Shown here piece after piece: positions 27,860-37,423 of a stretch of 64,000 nt of DNA. The DNA lies in the NCBI GenBank assembly GCA_024636935.1, contig JAGXGC010000017.1:54672-118671 (forward strand), in the 5' to 3' direction. Below the pieces are notes generated by a model that ran no database searches, was not told where the DNA came from, and saw only the letters and a program-made list of their open reading frames with translations. Source of the DNA: Sideroxydans sp. (GTDB lineage Bacteria; Pseudomonadota; Gammaproteobacteria; Burkholderiales; Gallionellaceae). A program made the translations under genes and the position numbers. Within the stretch, counting starts at the first letter, position 1, and every line of letters starts with the position of its first letter.

Positions 27860-29235
27860 TATGCGCTTTTGCCGCGCATGCCTCCAAAGATCGTCTTGAA
27901 TATGATTTTCAGGTCCAGCCACAACGACCAGTTATTGATGTATTCAAGATCATATTTAATACGCATTTCCATTTTCCGTGTTGTATCTGTTTCGCCGCGC
28001 CAGCCATTTACCTGCGCCCAACCTGTGATGCCCGGCTTGACCATGTGGCGCAACATATAGCCATGGATCAGCCGTCTATATTCCTCGTTATGGGCCACCG
28101 CATGCGGGCGAGGCCCTACGATAGACATCGTGCCTTGCAACACATTGAAGAACTGCGGAAGTTCATCAAGCGAGGTGCAGCGCAAGTAGGCACCCAGCTT
28201 TGTCACGCGTGGATCATTCTTAGTTGCCTGGGGAACATTGGAGCCATCCTCTTGCACTTTCATGCTGCGAAACTTCCACACTTCGATTACCTGGCCGTTC
28301 AAACCATAACGGCGCTGCTTGAACAATACGGGCCCTGATGAAGTCAGTCGCACGGACAATGCAATTGCCAGCAGCAACGGGGAAATCAGCACCAGAATTA
28401 AACTACCCAGTAGAATATCCTCCATCCGCTTTATAAATAGGCTTGCTCCGAAAATCGGGCTTTCAAACACACTCACCAGCGGGACATCGCCCAAGCTTTT
28501 CCATCGTGACTGCAGCAAGTCAGATACAAAAAAGTCAGGTACAACGCTGACGGAGACTGTGCAGTCAGCTAGGCGCTCCAGCAATGCTCGTATCTTTTCT
28601 TCGTCCCGCATCGGATAGGTGATGTAGATGTTGTCTATCTGCTTTTGATGAACCTTCTCCATCAGCGCATCTACATCTTCTGATAAGCTCGTAACCGGGT
28701 CGTCATAAACACCATCAATATGCAGTCCCATCCACGGTGACTTGGAGATCACTTCTACCAATCTACCAGACTGTTTTCCACCCCCGACAATAGCCACGGA
28801 ACGCGAGTTGAATCCCTGCTTCCGATAATGTCGGACCGCATAACGAATAATCGCCCGCACTCCAACCAGCGCAAATGGTGTCGCTATCACCCACACCAAA
28901 ATCGTTACACGCGAAAAGTGAATAGCGGATTTGCTCAGGAAGATTAGCGCTAGCAAAATACCGCAAGTCAACATCCATGCAGTAAAGATCGCTTTCGCCT
29001 CATGCCAAAGGGAGTCAATACGCCAAGATTGGTAAAGTGCATGCCACTCGGCAAACAATGAGAAACTGACAATCGAAATCACTGCTGCCAATTTATAATT
29101 CAGAATCGGCTCTACGCCATAGCTTTCAAGAGTCAACCACAGAACCAATCCGATTGCTGCAGCATCCATCAAACGATGGAATAGACCGAGCTCCCAACTA
29201 TGCTGACGTGCAAATCCAGGAGGAAGAAGCATCAA
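27856..29235 (-). CDS. Undecaprenyl-phosphate hexose-1-phosphate transferase (WcaJ type)
   Basis: A 459-residue polyprenyl glycosylphosphotransferase that begins repeat-unit assembly on the inner membrane. It has four to five N-terminal helices, a soluble Rossmann-like middle (SVAIVGGGKQSGRLV), one helix near 280-300 and the catalytic domain with VLFKQRRYGLNGQ, EVWKFRSM, LRCTSLDELPQFFNVLQG and MSIVGPRPHA. WcaJ-type enzymes usually transfer glucose 1-phosphate, but the galactose or HexNAc forms look alike. It is the only initiating transferase seen in the window, next to WbpM-like and WcaI-like genes. Starts M-M; the first ATG is used. Confidence 0.93.
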   Translation of the reverse strand: MMLLPPGFARQHSWELGLFHRLMDAAAIGLVLWLTLESYGVEPILNYKLAAVISIVSFSLFAEWHALYQSWRIDSLWHEAKAIFTAWMLTCGILLALIFLSKSAIHFSRVTILVWVIATPFALVGVRAIIRYAVRHYRKQGFNSRSVAIVGGGKQSGRLVEVISKSPWMGLHIDGVYDDPVTSLSEDVDALMEKVHQKQIDNIYITYPMRDEEKIRALLERLADCTVSVSVVPDFFVSDLLQSRWKSLGDVPLVSVFESPIFGASLFIKRMEDILLGSLILVLISPLLLAIALSVRLTSSGPVLFKQRRYGLNGQVIEVWKFRSMKVQEDGSNVPQATKNDPRVTKLGAYLRCTSLDELPQFFNVLQGTMSIVGPRPHAVAHNEEYRRLIHGYMLRHMVKPGITGWAQVNGWRGETDTTRKMEMRIKYDLEYINNWSLWLDLKIIFKTIFGGMRGKSAY

Positions 29236-29293
29236 AACATCCTATTTATAAATTGGATAATTAACGATAATGCACTTGTCCAAGTTGCGCTTA

Positions 29294-30517
29294 TCAACGC
29301 GACTCACCTACAAGGACAGCCAACTTTGCGGCAAAGTTACCCAGCACAGCCTCCTTGTCGAGATACTTAAACGCGTAATTTCGTCCCGCTTTACCTAGCT
29401 TGTCCCGTAGAGTCGCATCCAATGCAAGCAGCTTGATTGCATCAGCGAAAGCCTGCCCATCATCCGGCGGAACCAGTAGGCCACAATCTACCACGACACA
29501 CGCCAACTCTGTATCGCTCTGCGCAGTGGCAACTACCGGACGGCCACTTGCCAACATCCCAGTCAACTTGGAAGGCATCACCAGATCGGCAGCATCGGCA
29601 CGTTGCGGCAACAAATGAATATCTGCCATTGCCAAAAATTGGCCCAAACGCTCGGCTGGCTGAAGCTCCAGAAAAAGCACATTGGACAAATCCTCGCACA
29701 ACGCAACAAAATTATTACGCTCGGCTCCATTTCCGCAAAATACAAACTGAACCTCAAATGCCAGCCTTGCAGCTTCTGCCAAAATCTCTAACCCCTGCTT
29801 GCCGCCCATATTGCCAGAATACAGAGCTACAACTGCCTCGTTTGAAATGCCTAGCTCAGCACGATAAGCCCTCAATCCCGAGCTTTCAGCAGCCGAAAAT
29901 TTCATATCCACCCAATTAGGAAACAGTATCACGCTTCCGATATCAACACCTTTAGCCACAGCACGGTCTACCATACGTTGAGAGATGGACGAAACACGAT
30001 CGAACCTGCGCATCAACCACCGCTCACACGTTGCCACCAATCTGCGCAGAAGCTTGCCTTTCAACAAACCAAGATCAAATGCCGCATCCACCTCATAGTC
30101 TTGAATATGTAGCCAAGTCTTACTACCGCACAGACGCGCCACCAACCACGCCTGCGGCGAACAAAATAATGGAGGTTCGACCACCCAAACGACATTTGGC
30201 CGCCAGAGAATCTGTCTAAACATCACAGGAAAGCTGGTTAAGGAAAAACTGATCAAATGCATCAGGCGCTTCAAACCGGATGGGCGCACCGGAACCCACA
30301 GGGGACAACGCCATATTGTGACGCCACTACCAACTTCTTTCTTATATTTCCAGGCAGAATATCCATTGGTGACGCGCCATTCCGGATAATAAGGCGGCGC
30401 AGTAACTACACGCACCTCATGCCCATTCTCTGCTAACCACTCTGCCATTTCGCCAGAGTATTTTCCGATGCCTGTTAGTTCAGGAGAATAATTGATGCCG
30501 TGAATTAAAATACGCAT
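29294..30517 (-). CDS. GT4 glycosyltransferase, WcaI-like
   Basis: A 407-residue GT-B protein. MRILIHGINYSPELTGIGKY is the characteristic start of the WcaI/colanic-acid fucosyltransferase group, followed by VVTAPPYYPEWRV, WLHIQDYEVDAAFDLGLL and the donor region LYSGNMGGKQGLEILAEAA and VMPSKLTGMLASGRPVVAT. In colanic acid synthesis WcaI acts just after WcaJ, and here it lies 58 bp upstream of the WcaJ-type gene, so it probably adds the second sugar. Which sugar is not known. Confidence 0.88.
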   Translation of the reverse strand: MRILIHGINYSPELTGIGKYSGEMAEWLAENGHEVRVVTAPPYYPEWRVTNGYSAWKYKKEVGSGVTIWRCPLWVPVRPSGLKRLMHLISFSLTSFPVMFRQILWRPNVVWVVEPPLFCSPQAWLVARLCGSKTWLHIQDYEVDAAFDLGLLKGKLLRRLVATCERWLMRRFDRVSSISQRMVDRAVAKGVDIGSVILFPNWVDMKFSAAESSGLRAYRAELGISNEAVVALYSGNMGGKQGLEILAEAARLAFEVQFVFCGNGAERNNFVALCEDLSNVLFLELQPAERLGQFLAMADIHLLPQRADAADLVMPSKLTGMLASGRPVVATAQSDTELACVVVDCGLLVPPDDGQAFADAIKLLALDATLRDKLGKAGRNYAFKYLDKEAVLGNFAAKLAVLVGESR

Positions 30518-30546
30518 GGGATGTCGAGCTTATTTCTCTTCAGAAA

Positions 30547-31479
30547 TCAGCTCTTACGAGCAACCACAACCAGACAATCACCACGTTTGCTCAGATTGCC
30601 AAGCCACAGGAATGGGAAAAATAGCCCTCGGATTATCAATATCATTGATGCCACAAGTGGGGCGGAGCGAAGCTGCTTAGTGGATTGGCCTAGCCTAGCA
30701 AATAATCTAGCGAGAACCGTGTGCGCAACCCACAGTGCTGGAGTTTCTTGCCGAATAGCTTCAACTTCAAATTGAGCATCCTTTAAAGTGTTGCTCAAGG
30801 TCTCTGGCGAAAAATGCACCACATGAAATGGAACATGCCAATTGATCCAATAACGGCCGAAAATCGAGCGCAGCCAACTGCGACTATTGGGGCAACTCAC
30901 CCACAATTGGCCTTGTGCATTCAAGAGGCGGTGAATGTACTGAAGCATTTCGCTAGGATTCAGCGAATGCTCCAACACATTTGACAATACGATAACATCG
31001 TACTTTATGTCCGACTCGAACCCTTCTAGGGTAGTGCCGTAAACGGTGAAGCCCCTGCCACGTGCAATATCTGCAGCCTTACTATTGAGTTCTAGCCCCT
31101 CTGCCAAAAAACCGTGCTTTTGGTAGAAATCCAATCCTCGTCCCTCATTGCATCCCACATCGAGCAACCTTCCAGAACCACACTTCTGATGAAAAGAAAT
31201 ATCGCCGTCAACCGTAAGCCACGTGCGGTACAACCACGAATTAATAAACTTGGCTCTCAATCGCGTGTAACGGCTATTCTTCTCTCCACTGAAATTGTAG
31301 TACTGCTCGTATAAAGCATTCAGGCCACGCTGATCAGGTAGCGGCGAGGTTTGTTCGATACCGCAACCTTGACATTTTGATATGGAATACAAATTTGTTA
31401 TTCCAAAGCGCGTATCAAACACTTCGTCAAGAATAACTTCTAGTGGCTCATTGCATAACGCACACTGCCTGCTCGACAT
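30547..31479 (-). CDS. Class I SAM methyltransferase with N-terminal zinc ribbon-like motif
   Basis: A 310-residue protein. ATG 31479 has AAGGTGGA six bases upstream. The N-terminus carries C-x2-C twice (RQCALCNEP and KCQGCGIEQ), then RLLDVGCNEGRGLDFY (SAM motif I, about residue 105), VIVLSNVLEHSLNPSEML and WVSCPNSRSW. The C-terminus has a hydrophobic stretch that may touch the membrane. This layout is common in surface-glycan clusters, where the enzyme may methylate a sugar or lipid-linked glycan. Substrate unknown. Confidence 0.82.
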   Translation of the reverse strand: MSSRQCALCNEPLEVILDEVFDTRFGITNLYSISKCQGCGIEQTSPLPDQRGLNALYEQYYNFSGEKNSRYTRLRAKFINSWLYRTWLTVDGDISFHQKCGSGRLLDVGCNEGRGLDFYQKHGFLAEGLELNSKAADIARGRGFTVYGTTLEGFESDIKYDVIVLSNVLEHSLNPSEMLQYIHRLLNAQGQLWVSCPNSRSWLRSIFGRYWINWHVPFHVVHFSPETLSNTLKDAQFEVEAIRQETPALWVAHTVLARLFARLGQSTKQLRSAPLVASMILIIRGLFFPFLWLGNLSKRGDCLVVVARKS

Positions 31480-31489
31480 CAATTCCACC

Positions 31490-32455
31490 TTATAGAAAAG
31501 TTGTAAATTTTGCATCGTCCCAGACGCGCCGCTTTAATGCCAAGCATCTGCCAATAAAATCGGTACGTAGTGGCAGAACGGGTATCTGGATTCCAGCCTC
31601 TTTCAGCAAACTAAATTTTTCATTAAGGCACGACAGGTAAGTTTGGTAGATTTCTTTTGATGCTTCACCAACCCGATATCCTGAATACAGCAGCGCCCTT
31701 GTCGACGAAACAATTCGGAAACCATGAAAGTGGTAGAACACTGGCGCGACCGCTCCTTTGCCCTGCTTTTCAAAATATCTAACATTCCACGGCGCCAATG
31801 TTTTGTCTTTTTGCTGAAGAATGTGTGTCTCTCTTTCAAATAGAGTCGGCCATTTGTCGAGATATTTCTGGTCACCCAACTTGTCGGCTTCCGCCTTTTC
31901 GTAGCACCATTCCAGACATCTTTCTTGCCACCAATGCATCACCTTAAAAGAACCTTCTGACCTGCGAAAGACCATAAATTGCACGCAAAATCGCCCGCTC
32001 TTCCGGCTCTTGTCGTAACGAGGATCATAGGCATGCTCGGTAATCAATACGTGTTTCCCTGAATGCTCAAATTCATCCAATAGCAACTTGGGCTTGTCGA
32101 AGAAATATAAATCCGCATCAATATAGGTTACGCGATCTACTTTTGAATCACGTTCAAACACGAATTGCGGCGTAAAGGGTGTGAGCGTCCAACAATACTC
32201 AGCCCGATTCCGCAACGGCTTGACGGCAAGCAAACGGCTATCTTCGACTGCACGCAATGGAATCAAACTTACCTGAGGCAATGAAAGACGGGTTAAATGC
32301 TTCTCCACCAACTCGTCCATGCACACTATCCACAAATGAAACGGCTGCGCTTGCATCATCAAAGAATGATGCAAGGCCAGCCCTACAGGAAGATAGTTAT
32401 TATCGAATAGGGTTACAAAATGCTCTAAATTATCAGCGTCTCTATTTGAATGCAT
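31490..32455 (-). CDS. GT8-like glycosyltransferase
   Basis: A 321-residue GT-A protein. It begins FVTLFDNNYLPVGLALHHSL, the GT8-like opening (a stranded start followed by a substrate-site loop), and has RVTYIDADLYFFDKPKLLL with a DxD metal site (about residues 112-116). YHFHGFRIVSS is the conserved His-x-His-Gly end motif. It would be a retaining enzyme using a UDP-sugar. Overlaps the aminotransferase upstream by 14 bases. Confidence 0.75.
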   Translation of the reverse strand: MHSNRDADNLEHFVTLFDNNYLPVGLALHHSLMMQAQPFHLWIVCMDELVEKHLTRLSLPQVSLIPLRAVEDSRLLAVKPLRNRAEYCWTLTPFTPQFVFERDSKVDRVTYIDADLYFFDKPKLLLDEFEHSGKHVLITEHAYDPRYDKSRKSGRFCVQFMVFRRSEGSFKVMHWWQERCLEWCYEKAEADKLGDQKYLDKWPTLFERETHILQQKDKTLAPWNVRYFEKQGKGAVAPVFYHFHGFRIVSSTRALLYSGYRVGEASKEIYQTYLSCLNEKFSLLKEAGIQIPVLPLRTDFIGRCLALKRRVWDDAKFTTFL

Positions 32456-33539
32456 TTATCGAATCAATCACCACTGCAATTTGGTTATCGCTCATCTGCG
32501 GATGGCAAGGAATAGAGAGGCATTGTGCTGCATGTTGTTCGGCAACTCTCAACCCGCTGGGATCCCTCTGCAACTCTTTTGTTGGAACTTGAAAGTGGAT
32601 CGGTACAGGATAGTGCACAAAAGTCTGAATGCCACACTCCGTCAAGTACCTCGCCAAGCGATCTCGCTCCTGAGTTAGCACCACAAACAAGTGGTATACA
32701 TGGCTCTTTTCTTGGGCTGGTGGAGCCAAGAGCCGAACGGCTGCATTATTGATACCCGCATGATACATTTTTGCCAATCTGCGGCGACGTTCTGTAAATT
32801 CATTCAGCCAATTCAAGCGCGCTAGTAGTAGTGCAGCCTGTATTTCATCCAAGCGGCTATTGAGCCCTAACACAGGGTGATGATAACGCTCGCTCTGTCC
32901 ATAGTTTCTCAATTCAGCCGACCGTTGTGCCAAGCCATCCTCTTTGCATATCAGAGCGCCGCCATCGCCTAGTGCGCCTAAATTCTTGGTTGGATAAAAG
33001 CTGTATGCGCCAAAAGCTCCATAAGTCCCGGCAACCTTTCCGCTCCATTCCGCCAAATGTGATTGGGCACAATCTTCAAGCAGTGCGATCCCATGCTTCT
33101 GGCACAACACTGCCCAACTTTCCATATCCCTAATTTGGCCATATAGATGTACCAGCAAGACAGCTTTGGTTTTCTTGCCAATACACCTTTCCACGCTTGC
33201 AGAATCAAGTAACGCTGTGTCTGGGTCAATATCTGCAAGCACCGGAACTGCTCCGGCGCGAATAATCGCCAATATCGTTGCAAACGCAGTCATCGGCGTG
33301 GTGATAACTTCATCACCAGGCCCAATATTCAAGCCACGCAAGCCGATTTCAATGGCGTCCATACCGTTGCCGACACCAATTGCGTATGCTACATCGCATC
33401 GCTTTGCCCAAGCTTGCTCAAAGGTTTTCAATTCCTTGCCAAGCACATACCAGCCAGATTCCAATACCCTTTGGACCGCAATCAGTTCGGCAGTTCTAAG
33501 CTCATCAGGCTCAGCATTAAAGTCATTCATTAATATCAT
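32442..33539 (-). CDS. DegT/DnrJ/EryC1/StrS aminotransferase
   Basis: A 365-residue PLP enzyme. MTAFATILAIIRAGAVPV and LEDCAQSHLAEW are in place, and the catalytic lysine sits in SFYPTKNLGALGDGG (about residue 190), followed by GLNSRLDEIQAALL. It converts a keto-sugar nucleotide to an amino sugar. In this locus the likely substrate is the 4-keto product of the WbpM-like enzyme or a 3-keto sugar. No acetyltransferase lies beside it, so the final sugar is uncertain. ATG 33539 is used; ATG 33530 is an alternative. Confidence 0.9.
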   Translation of the reverse strand: MILMNDFNAEPDELRTAELIAVQRVLESGWYVLGKELKTFEQAWAKRCDVAYAIGVGNGMDAIEIGLRGLNIGPGDEVITTPMTAFATILAIIRAGAVPVLADIDPDTALLDSASVERCIGKKTKAVLLVHLYGQIRDMESWAVLCQKHGIALLEDCAQSHLAEWSGKVAGTYGAFGAYSFYPTKNLGALGDGGALICKEDGLAQRSAELRNYGQSERYHHPVLGLNSRLDEIQAALLLARLNWLNEFTERRRRLAKMYHAGINNAAVRLLAPPAQEKSHVYHLFVVLTQERDRLARYLTECGIQTFVHYPVPIHFQVPTKELQRDPSGLRVAEQHAAQCLSIPCHPQMSDNQIAVVIDSINAFK

Positions 33540-33554
33540 TTTTTAGCTCAATGG

Positions 33555-34550
33555 TTAATCACGATATTCCGCAAAGCGTCTTGTATAGTAGTCCAAGCAC
33601 ATGGAGAGACCTTGCTTCAACCCCACTTTAGGTTGCCAGCCCAACTCTGTACTGACTTTATTGAAATTACTATAGTAATCTCCAATATCAATCGCCTTGC
33701 GTTCGGATGGAAAGGGAACAATTTCGAATTTTGCTCCTGAGTGAATCTCCACAAACATTTGAGCCACTTGCGTGAGATTTACCACCTCATCACTACCCAA
33801 GTTATATATTTTACCGTCTGCAATGGGATTGAGTGCAGCCAGAAGCAGTGCCTCTACAACATCATCTACATAATTAAAGTCGCGCAACTGCAACCCATCG
33901 CCAAATACTTTAATCGCCTTACCTTCAATGACATTTTTAATCCAAATACCCAAGAAGGTCTGCTTAGCATCCTTGATTCGCATCCCTGGACCGTACGTAT
34001 TGGTCAGTCTTAAAGCACAGGCTCTGATTCCGTATACATTGTTATAGAGCAAGTGGTACCACTCACCCGCAAGCTTATTGATCCCATTCACATCGACAGG
34101 TCTAATCGGGTGCACCTCGTCAACCGGAAGATATTCCGGCTTGCCATACAGCTGGCGCGTACTAGCAAATACAATTTTTATGGACGTATTGTGTTGGCGA
34201 CATGATTCAAGTATCGACAATTGTGCTACCGCATTTATATTCAAATCCGTTACTGGATCAGACATAGAATCGAGGTGACTGGTCTGCCCGGCAAGATTGA
34301 ATAGATAGTCCTTATCCCGAATCAAATACGCCATTGCAAACGAGTCGCGCACGTCTGAAATATTTAGCGTTACCTTATCGCGAATATCTTCGATATTACA
34401 TAAATTGCCGCCGTACAAAGGGATCAAACTATCTACTAGTGTTACGTCTGCACCAAACGAAACCAAACAGCGCGCCAAATTGGAGCCGATGAATCCCACT
34501 CCTCCTGTAATTAGTACTTTCTTTCCTGCAAACTTTTCAAAAGTACCCAC
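33555..34550 (-). CDS. SDR epimerase/dehydratase with atypical active site
   Basis: A 331-residue extended SDR starting with GTG. It has the Rossmann motif LITGGVGFIGSNLARCL, then VFASTRQLYGKPEYLP and RPVDVNGINKLAGEWYH. In the usual UDP-hexose epimerase this last segment holds Tyr-x3-Lys; here Asn occupies the Tyr position (N-G-I-N-K). I believe related sequences in other polysaccharide loci share this, so it may define a subfamily rather than a dead enzyme. Region composition is AT-richer than the 10-20 kb part. Function: nucleotide-sugar epimerase or dehydratase, unspecified. Confidence 0.8.
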   Translation of the reverse strand: MGTFEKFAGKKVLITGGVGFIGSNLARCLVSFGADVTLVDSLIPLYGGNLCNIEDIRDKVTLNISDVRDSFAMAYLIRDKDYLFNLAGQTSHLDSMSDPVTDLNINAVAQLSILESCRQHNTSIKIVFASTRQLYGKPEYLPVDEVHPIRPVDVNGINKLAGEWYHLLYNNVYGIRACALRLTNTYGPGMRIKDAKQTFLGIWIKNVIEGKAIKVFGDGLQLRDFNYVDDVVEALLLAALNPIADGKIYNLGSDEVVNLTQVAQMFVEIHSGAKFEIVPFPSERKAIDIGDYYSNFNKVSTELGWQPKVGLKQGLSMCLDYYTRRFAEYRD

Positions 34551-34604
34551 ACTTATACCCTTTTAACAATTGAACTTTCTGATTCAACATCTTGTTGTTT
34601 CAGC

Positions 34605-35516
34605 TTACCTGTTCCTGTTAAATATATTTGTAAGTTTTAACACTGCCCTTTTGGGCAATAACCATAGTGACCTCATTTTTTTGTAGAAATCTCTAATTTT
34701 TAGCCAAGCCTGTTCATCAGCCAAAATCGGTACATTAGCAATATCTATGCGTGTATTCGCAAGCTCGCCAACAAACTCATTAAACGTTGAACAATGCGCC
34801 CCACTGTTATCGAATCCTATATTCAGCACTAGGCTTCGACTAGGATAAAGTGTAAGCATGTTATTCAGAAATGCACTGGCATACCAGCGCACTGCCCAAG
34901 AATTATTTTTCCCTGCAATCTGATGCTTCAGCATTCGGGTATATGGGTAAGCACCATCAAAGTCGAAAGCATGCGTCAACTTGCGTTCCCTTAGTTGCCT
35001 CAGCAATAATTGACCATCCGGTTCAAAATGCTTCCATCCTCGCTTCCAAGTTCCCCACCCCCAACAATCCGCACCTCTTATAAAGAATGTTTCCGGCAGT
35101 ATTCCTTCGACAGGGTACATATATCCATGAACGCTAATCACTTGCTCTTCGTTTTCGTACAGATCAAGCGCATCGTTCATATATTGCAGGAAATATGGGG
35201 AAGTAATCAGATCATCTTCCAGCACCACAACTCGGCCATGCTCGTCACATACCTTTGTCACACCATCAATGATGGAATTGGCCAAACCCATATTTTGGGA
35301 GCGCTCGACGACCGTGACCGATTGAAAACCTATGATCGTCTTAATGTAGTCTCGCACTTCCTGTACAGCATCCGCAGCTTGTCCTTCTTTTGGCCCGTCA
35401 GCAAATATGTAAAGATCGCTTTGGGCTGCGAGAGTATTCCGCAGCAACGCTTCGACAGTTTGGCGAGTGTGCCAAGGTCGGTTGTATACAAAGAGTACGA
35501 TTGGTGTATATTTCAT
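34605..35516 (-). CDS. GT-A glycosyltransferase (GNT-I/sugar-transferase-like)
   Basis: A 303-residue protein. PIVLFVYNRPWHTRQTVEAL and LYIFADGPKEGQAAD form the nucleotide-binding half, VVVLEDDLITSPYFLQYMND carries the E-D-D metal motif (about residues 95-100), and GADCWGWGTWKRGWKHF is the conserved tryptophan-rich acceptor segment of this family. The C-terminus is basic. Donor and acceptor unknown. A 123-base gap to the gene upstream shows no recognisable signal. Confidence 0.78.
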   Translation of the reverse strand: MKYTPIVLFVYNRPWHTRQTVEALLRNTLAAQSDLYIFADGPKEGQAADAVQEVRDYIKTIIGFQSVTVVERSQNMGLANSIIDGVTKVCDEHGRVVVLEDDLITSPYFLQYMNDALDLYENEEQVISVHGYMYPVEGILPETFFIRGADCWGWGTWKRGWKHFEPDGQLLLRQLRERKLTHAFDFDGAYPYTRMLKHQIAGKNNSWAVRWYASAFLNNMLTLYPSRSLVLNIGFDNSGAHCSTFNEFVGELANTRIDIANVPILADEQAWLKIRDFYKKMRSLWLLPKRAVLKLTNIFNRNR

Positions 35517-35639
35517 TTCTAATACCCGGAAAATTGACTACTAGCAATTTACTAAAATAAGTTCATATAGTTACATAGCGCATTTGTGCATCAATGAGAT
35601 TTGATGACGTGCGGAACAAAACGAAGAGCACAACCGCAT

Positions 35640-37394
35640 CTATTTGCGCAACGACAATATCTCGCCCCCATTAGGCAAAATCAACTCTCTCTGAAAACAT
35701 TTTATTTGTGTGCATTTATCTTGTTTGCTGATGACATATTTTGAGTAGCCAGCTCGCTCAACAAGATATGGGTTATATTCTGGCGAGTCCTTTGGCGGGG
35801 AAGAACTATTTTCCGTGTGTATTGACCTAAACACGATTACGTCAGGATTGTTTTCCCATTCAGTGTACGGCCCCCAAAATTCAATTATTTGGTATAACTC
35901 ATTGTCAGTTGTTGGGAACATTCCCGGATCAAATGCAACCACCAACCGTCTAGAATCTGCTTTAGCTTTTGTATTCAAAAAATCCACGATGCTGATGTAA
36001 CTTGCATATTGATTCCGATATCCTTCATTCTTTGTTCGAGAAGCCTGTGAATCAAAGGTTCTCATGGTGCTCGGCGCCCAGTATACGCAAGCCATAATCA
36101 CTATAACTGCAACAGTACCATGGGCCAGATATTTGTCGATGCGCAAAATATTATCTATATTTTTGATAGACGAATTCGCAAGCGTTGTGTCCAATAATGA
36201 AAACAGCCCTACGAGCATAAGTACTGATCCAGGGAATAAATAGAAACCCCACAGCCGATGGGCGCCAAAAAATATTGCGCAATTTAGTGCAATGCCACAA
36301 AACAGTAATTGCAGCCCAATATCTTTGCTTATACGTCGCATCCACTTGTCAGCTTGGTGCCGACTAAACATGCGGATGCAAACGATGCATGTTGATAACG
36401 CAACCAATAGGCATCCTATCCACTTTGGCGCAATGATCCAAGTATCCACGAAATATTTGAGCCAACTTAATGCATTAATGCTGTCTTGGTCTGCACCATG
36501 TTTTGTATTTAGGAATGTGCTGTTTATCCAAACTTCTGTCTTAGCATCTTTGAGCCAAATGTATATGATTAGGCTTGCACCCAAGCAATATAAAAGCGTC
36601 TTGTAAAAATTACTCAGCCTCCATCTTTTGTTTATCAGCATAAGCAGATATATGCCCAGCACTGAAAGGATAGTTTGTGTAAACAATATCGGAACAGCGA
36701 CCCCGAGCCCAACCATGAACGAGATCAATGCTTTGTTCACGGATGCTGTGGCATCTTGGTTTTTGGCATCATTTTTTTGTGCTAAAGCTGATGCTACAGT
36801 GACAACTAAGATTAATGGCAAGGTTGAAATCTTCGTACCAAAGGCCAGCCCCAGAAATATCCAGTGCCAACCAAAGTTGAATTTGTATTTGTCGTGGCAA
36901 TACAGAAAGCCGGCTAATAGCAGCAACTGTAGTGGTTCCGGTTTGGGCATGGTCATGTAGTAATCAGCGTAGGGCATGACCAGCAATGTGGTCAGCAAAG
37001 CGATCCTCAAGGGCCAACTTGCAACAAACCTGAATGCCAGCACCACAAAGGCAAATATCAAGATGCAAACTTGCAGCATTCTTCCCGCAATAATTTGCCC
37101 TGTCTCGCCCCACACCCACTCTGGAATAAATGAAAACAATGCGATCGAATTCCACAATGAGCGCCCATAACGCTGGTCACCCCCATCCGTTATATACCAC
37201 CAAAAGTAACTCCACTCACTTGGATGAAGAATTTTTTTTACTCCATCAAAGGTAATTCTTTCGTCCATGAATAATACAAAGCGCCCCTCAGCTAAATCAG
37301 TATTTGCCCATGCAGTCATTCCAACATATACACACAGAATTATTATCAATAGAGTGCGCCATACGTCGTCGCTTACCGAGGGTGAATATTTCAT
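35640..37394 (-). CDS. Polytopic membrane protein, GT-C-like
   Basis: A 584-residue integral membrane protein with roughly ten or eleven hydrophobic helices and a C-terminal periplasmic tail of about 130 residues. The first periplasmic loop contains LFMDERITFDGVKKIL; an acidic pair there is typical of GT-C enzymes that use polyprenyl-phosphate sugars. YYMTMPKPEPLQLLLLAGF resembles the GT39/GT83 style. ATG 37394 gives a helix-first start; the open frame extends upstream into the neighbour. It may decorate the glycan from undecaprenyl-P-sugar made by the GT2/GtrA pair at 41.8-42.9 kb. That link is inference. Confidence 0.65.
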   Translation of the reverse strand: MKYSPSVSDDVWRTLLIIILCVYVGMTAWANTDLAEGRFVLFMDERITFDGVKKILHPSEWSYFWWYITDGGDQRYGRSLWNSIALFSFIPEWVWGETGQIIAGRMLQVCILIFAFVVLAFRFVASWPLRIALLTTLLVMPYADYYMTMPKPEPLQLLLLAGFLYCHDKYKFNFGWHWIFLGLAFGTKISTLPLILVVTVASALAQKNDAKNQDATASVNKALISFMVGLGVAVPILFTQTILSVLGIYLLMLINKRWRLSNFYKTLLYCLGASLIIYIWLKDAKTEVWINSTFLNTKHGADQDSINALSWLKYFVDTWIIAPKWIGCLLVALSTCIVCIRMFSRHQADKWMRRISKDIGLQLLFCGIALNCAIFFGAHRLWGFYLFPGSVLMLVGLFSLLDTTLANSSIKNIDNILRIDKYLAHGTVAVIVIMACVYWAPSTMRTFDSQASRTKNEGYRNQYASYISIVDFLNTKAKADSRRLVVAFDPGMFPTTDNELYQIIEFWGPYTEWENNPDVIVFRSIHTENSSSPPKDSPEYNPYLVERAGYSKYVISKQDKCTQIKCFQRELILPNGGEILSLRK

Positions 37395-37423
37395 ATATTT
37401 ATATCGAAAATTGTATTTGGTTT

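Noticed and set aside
32442..33539. Second 3-dehydrase like ddhC
   Set aside because: It keeps the PLP lysine (SFYPTKN), so it is a normal aminotransferase.
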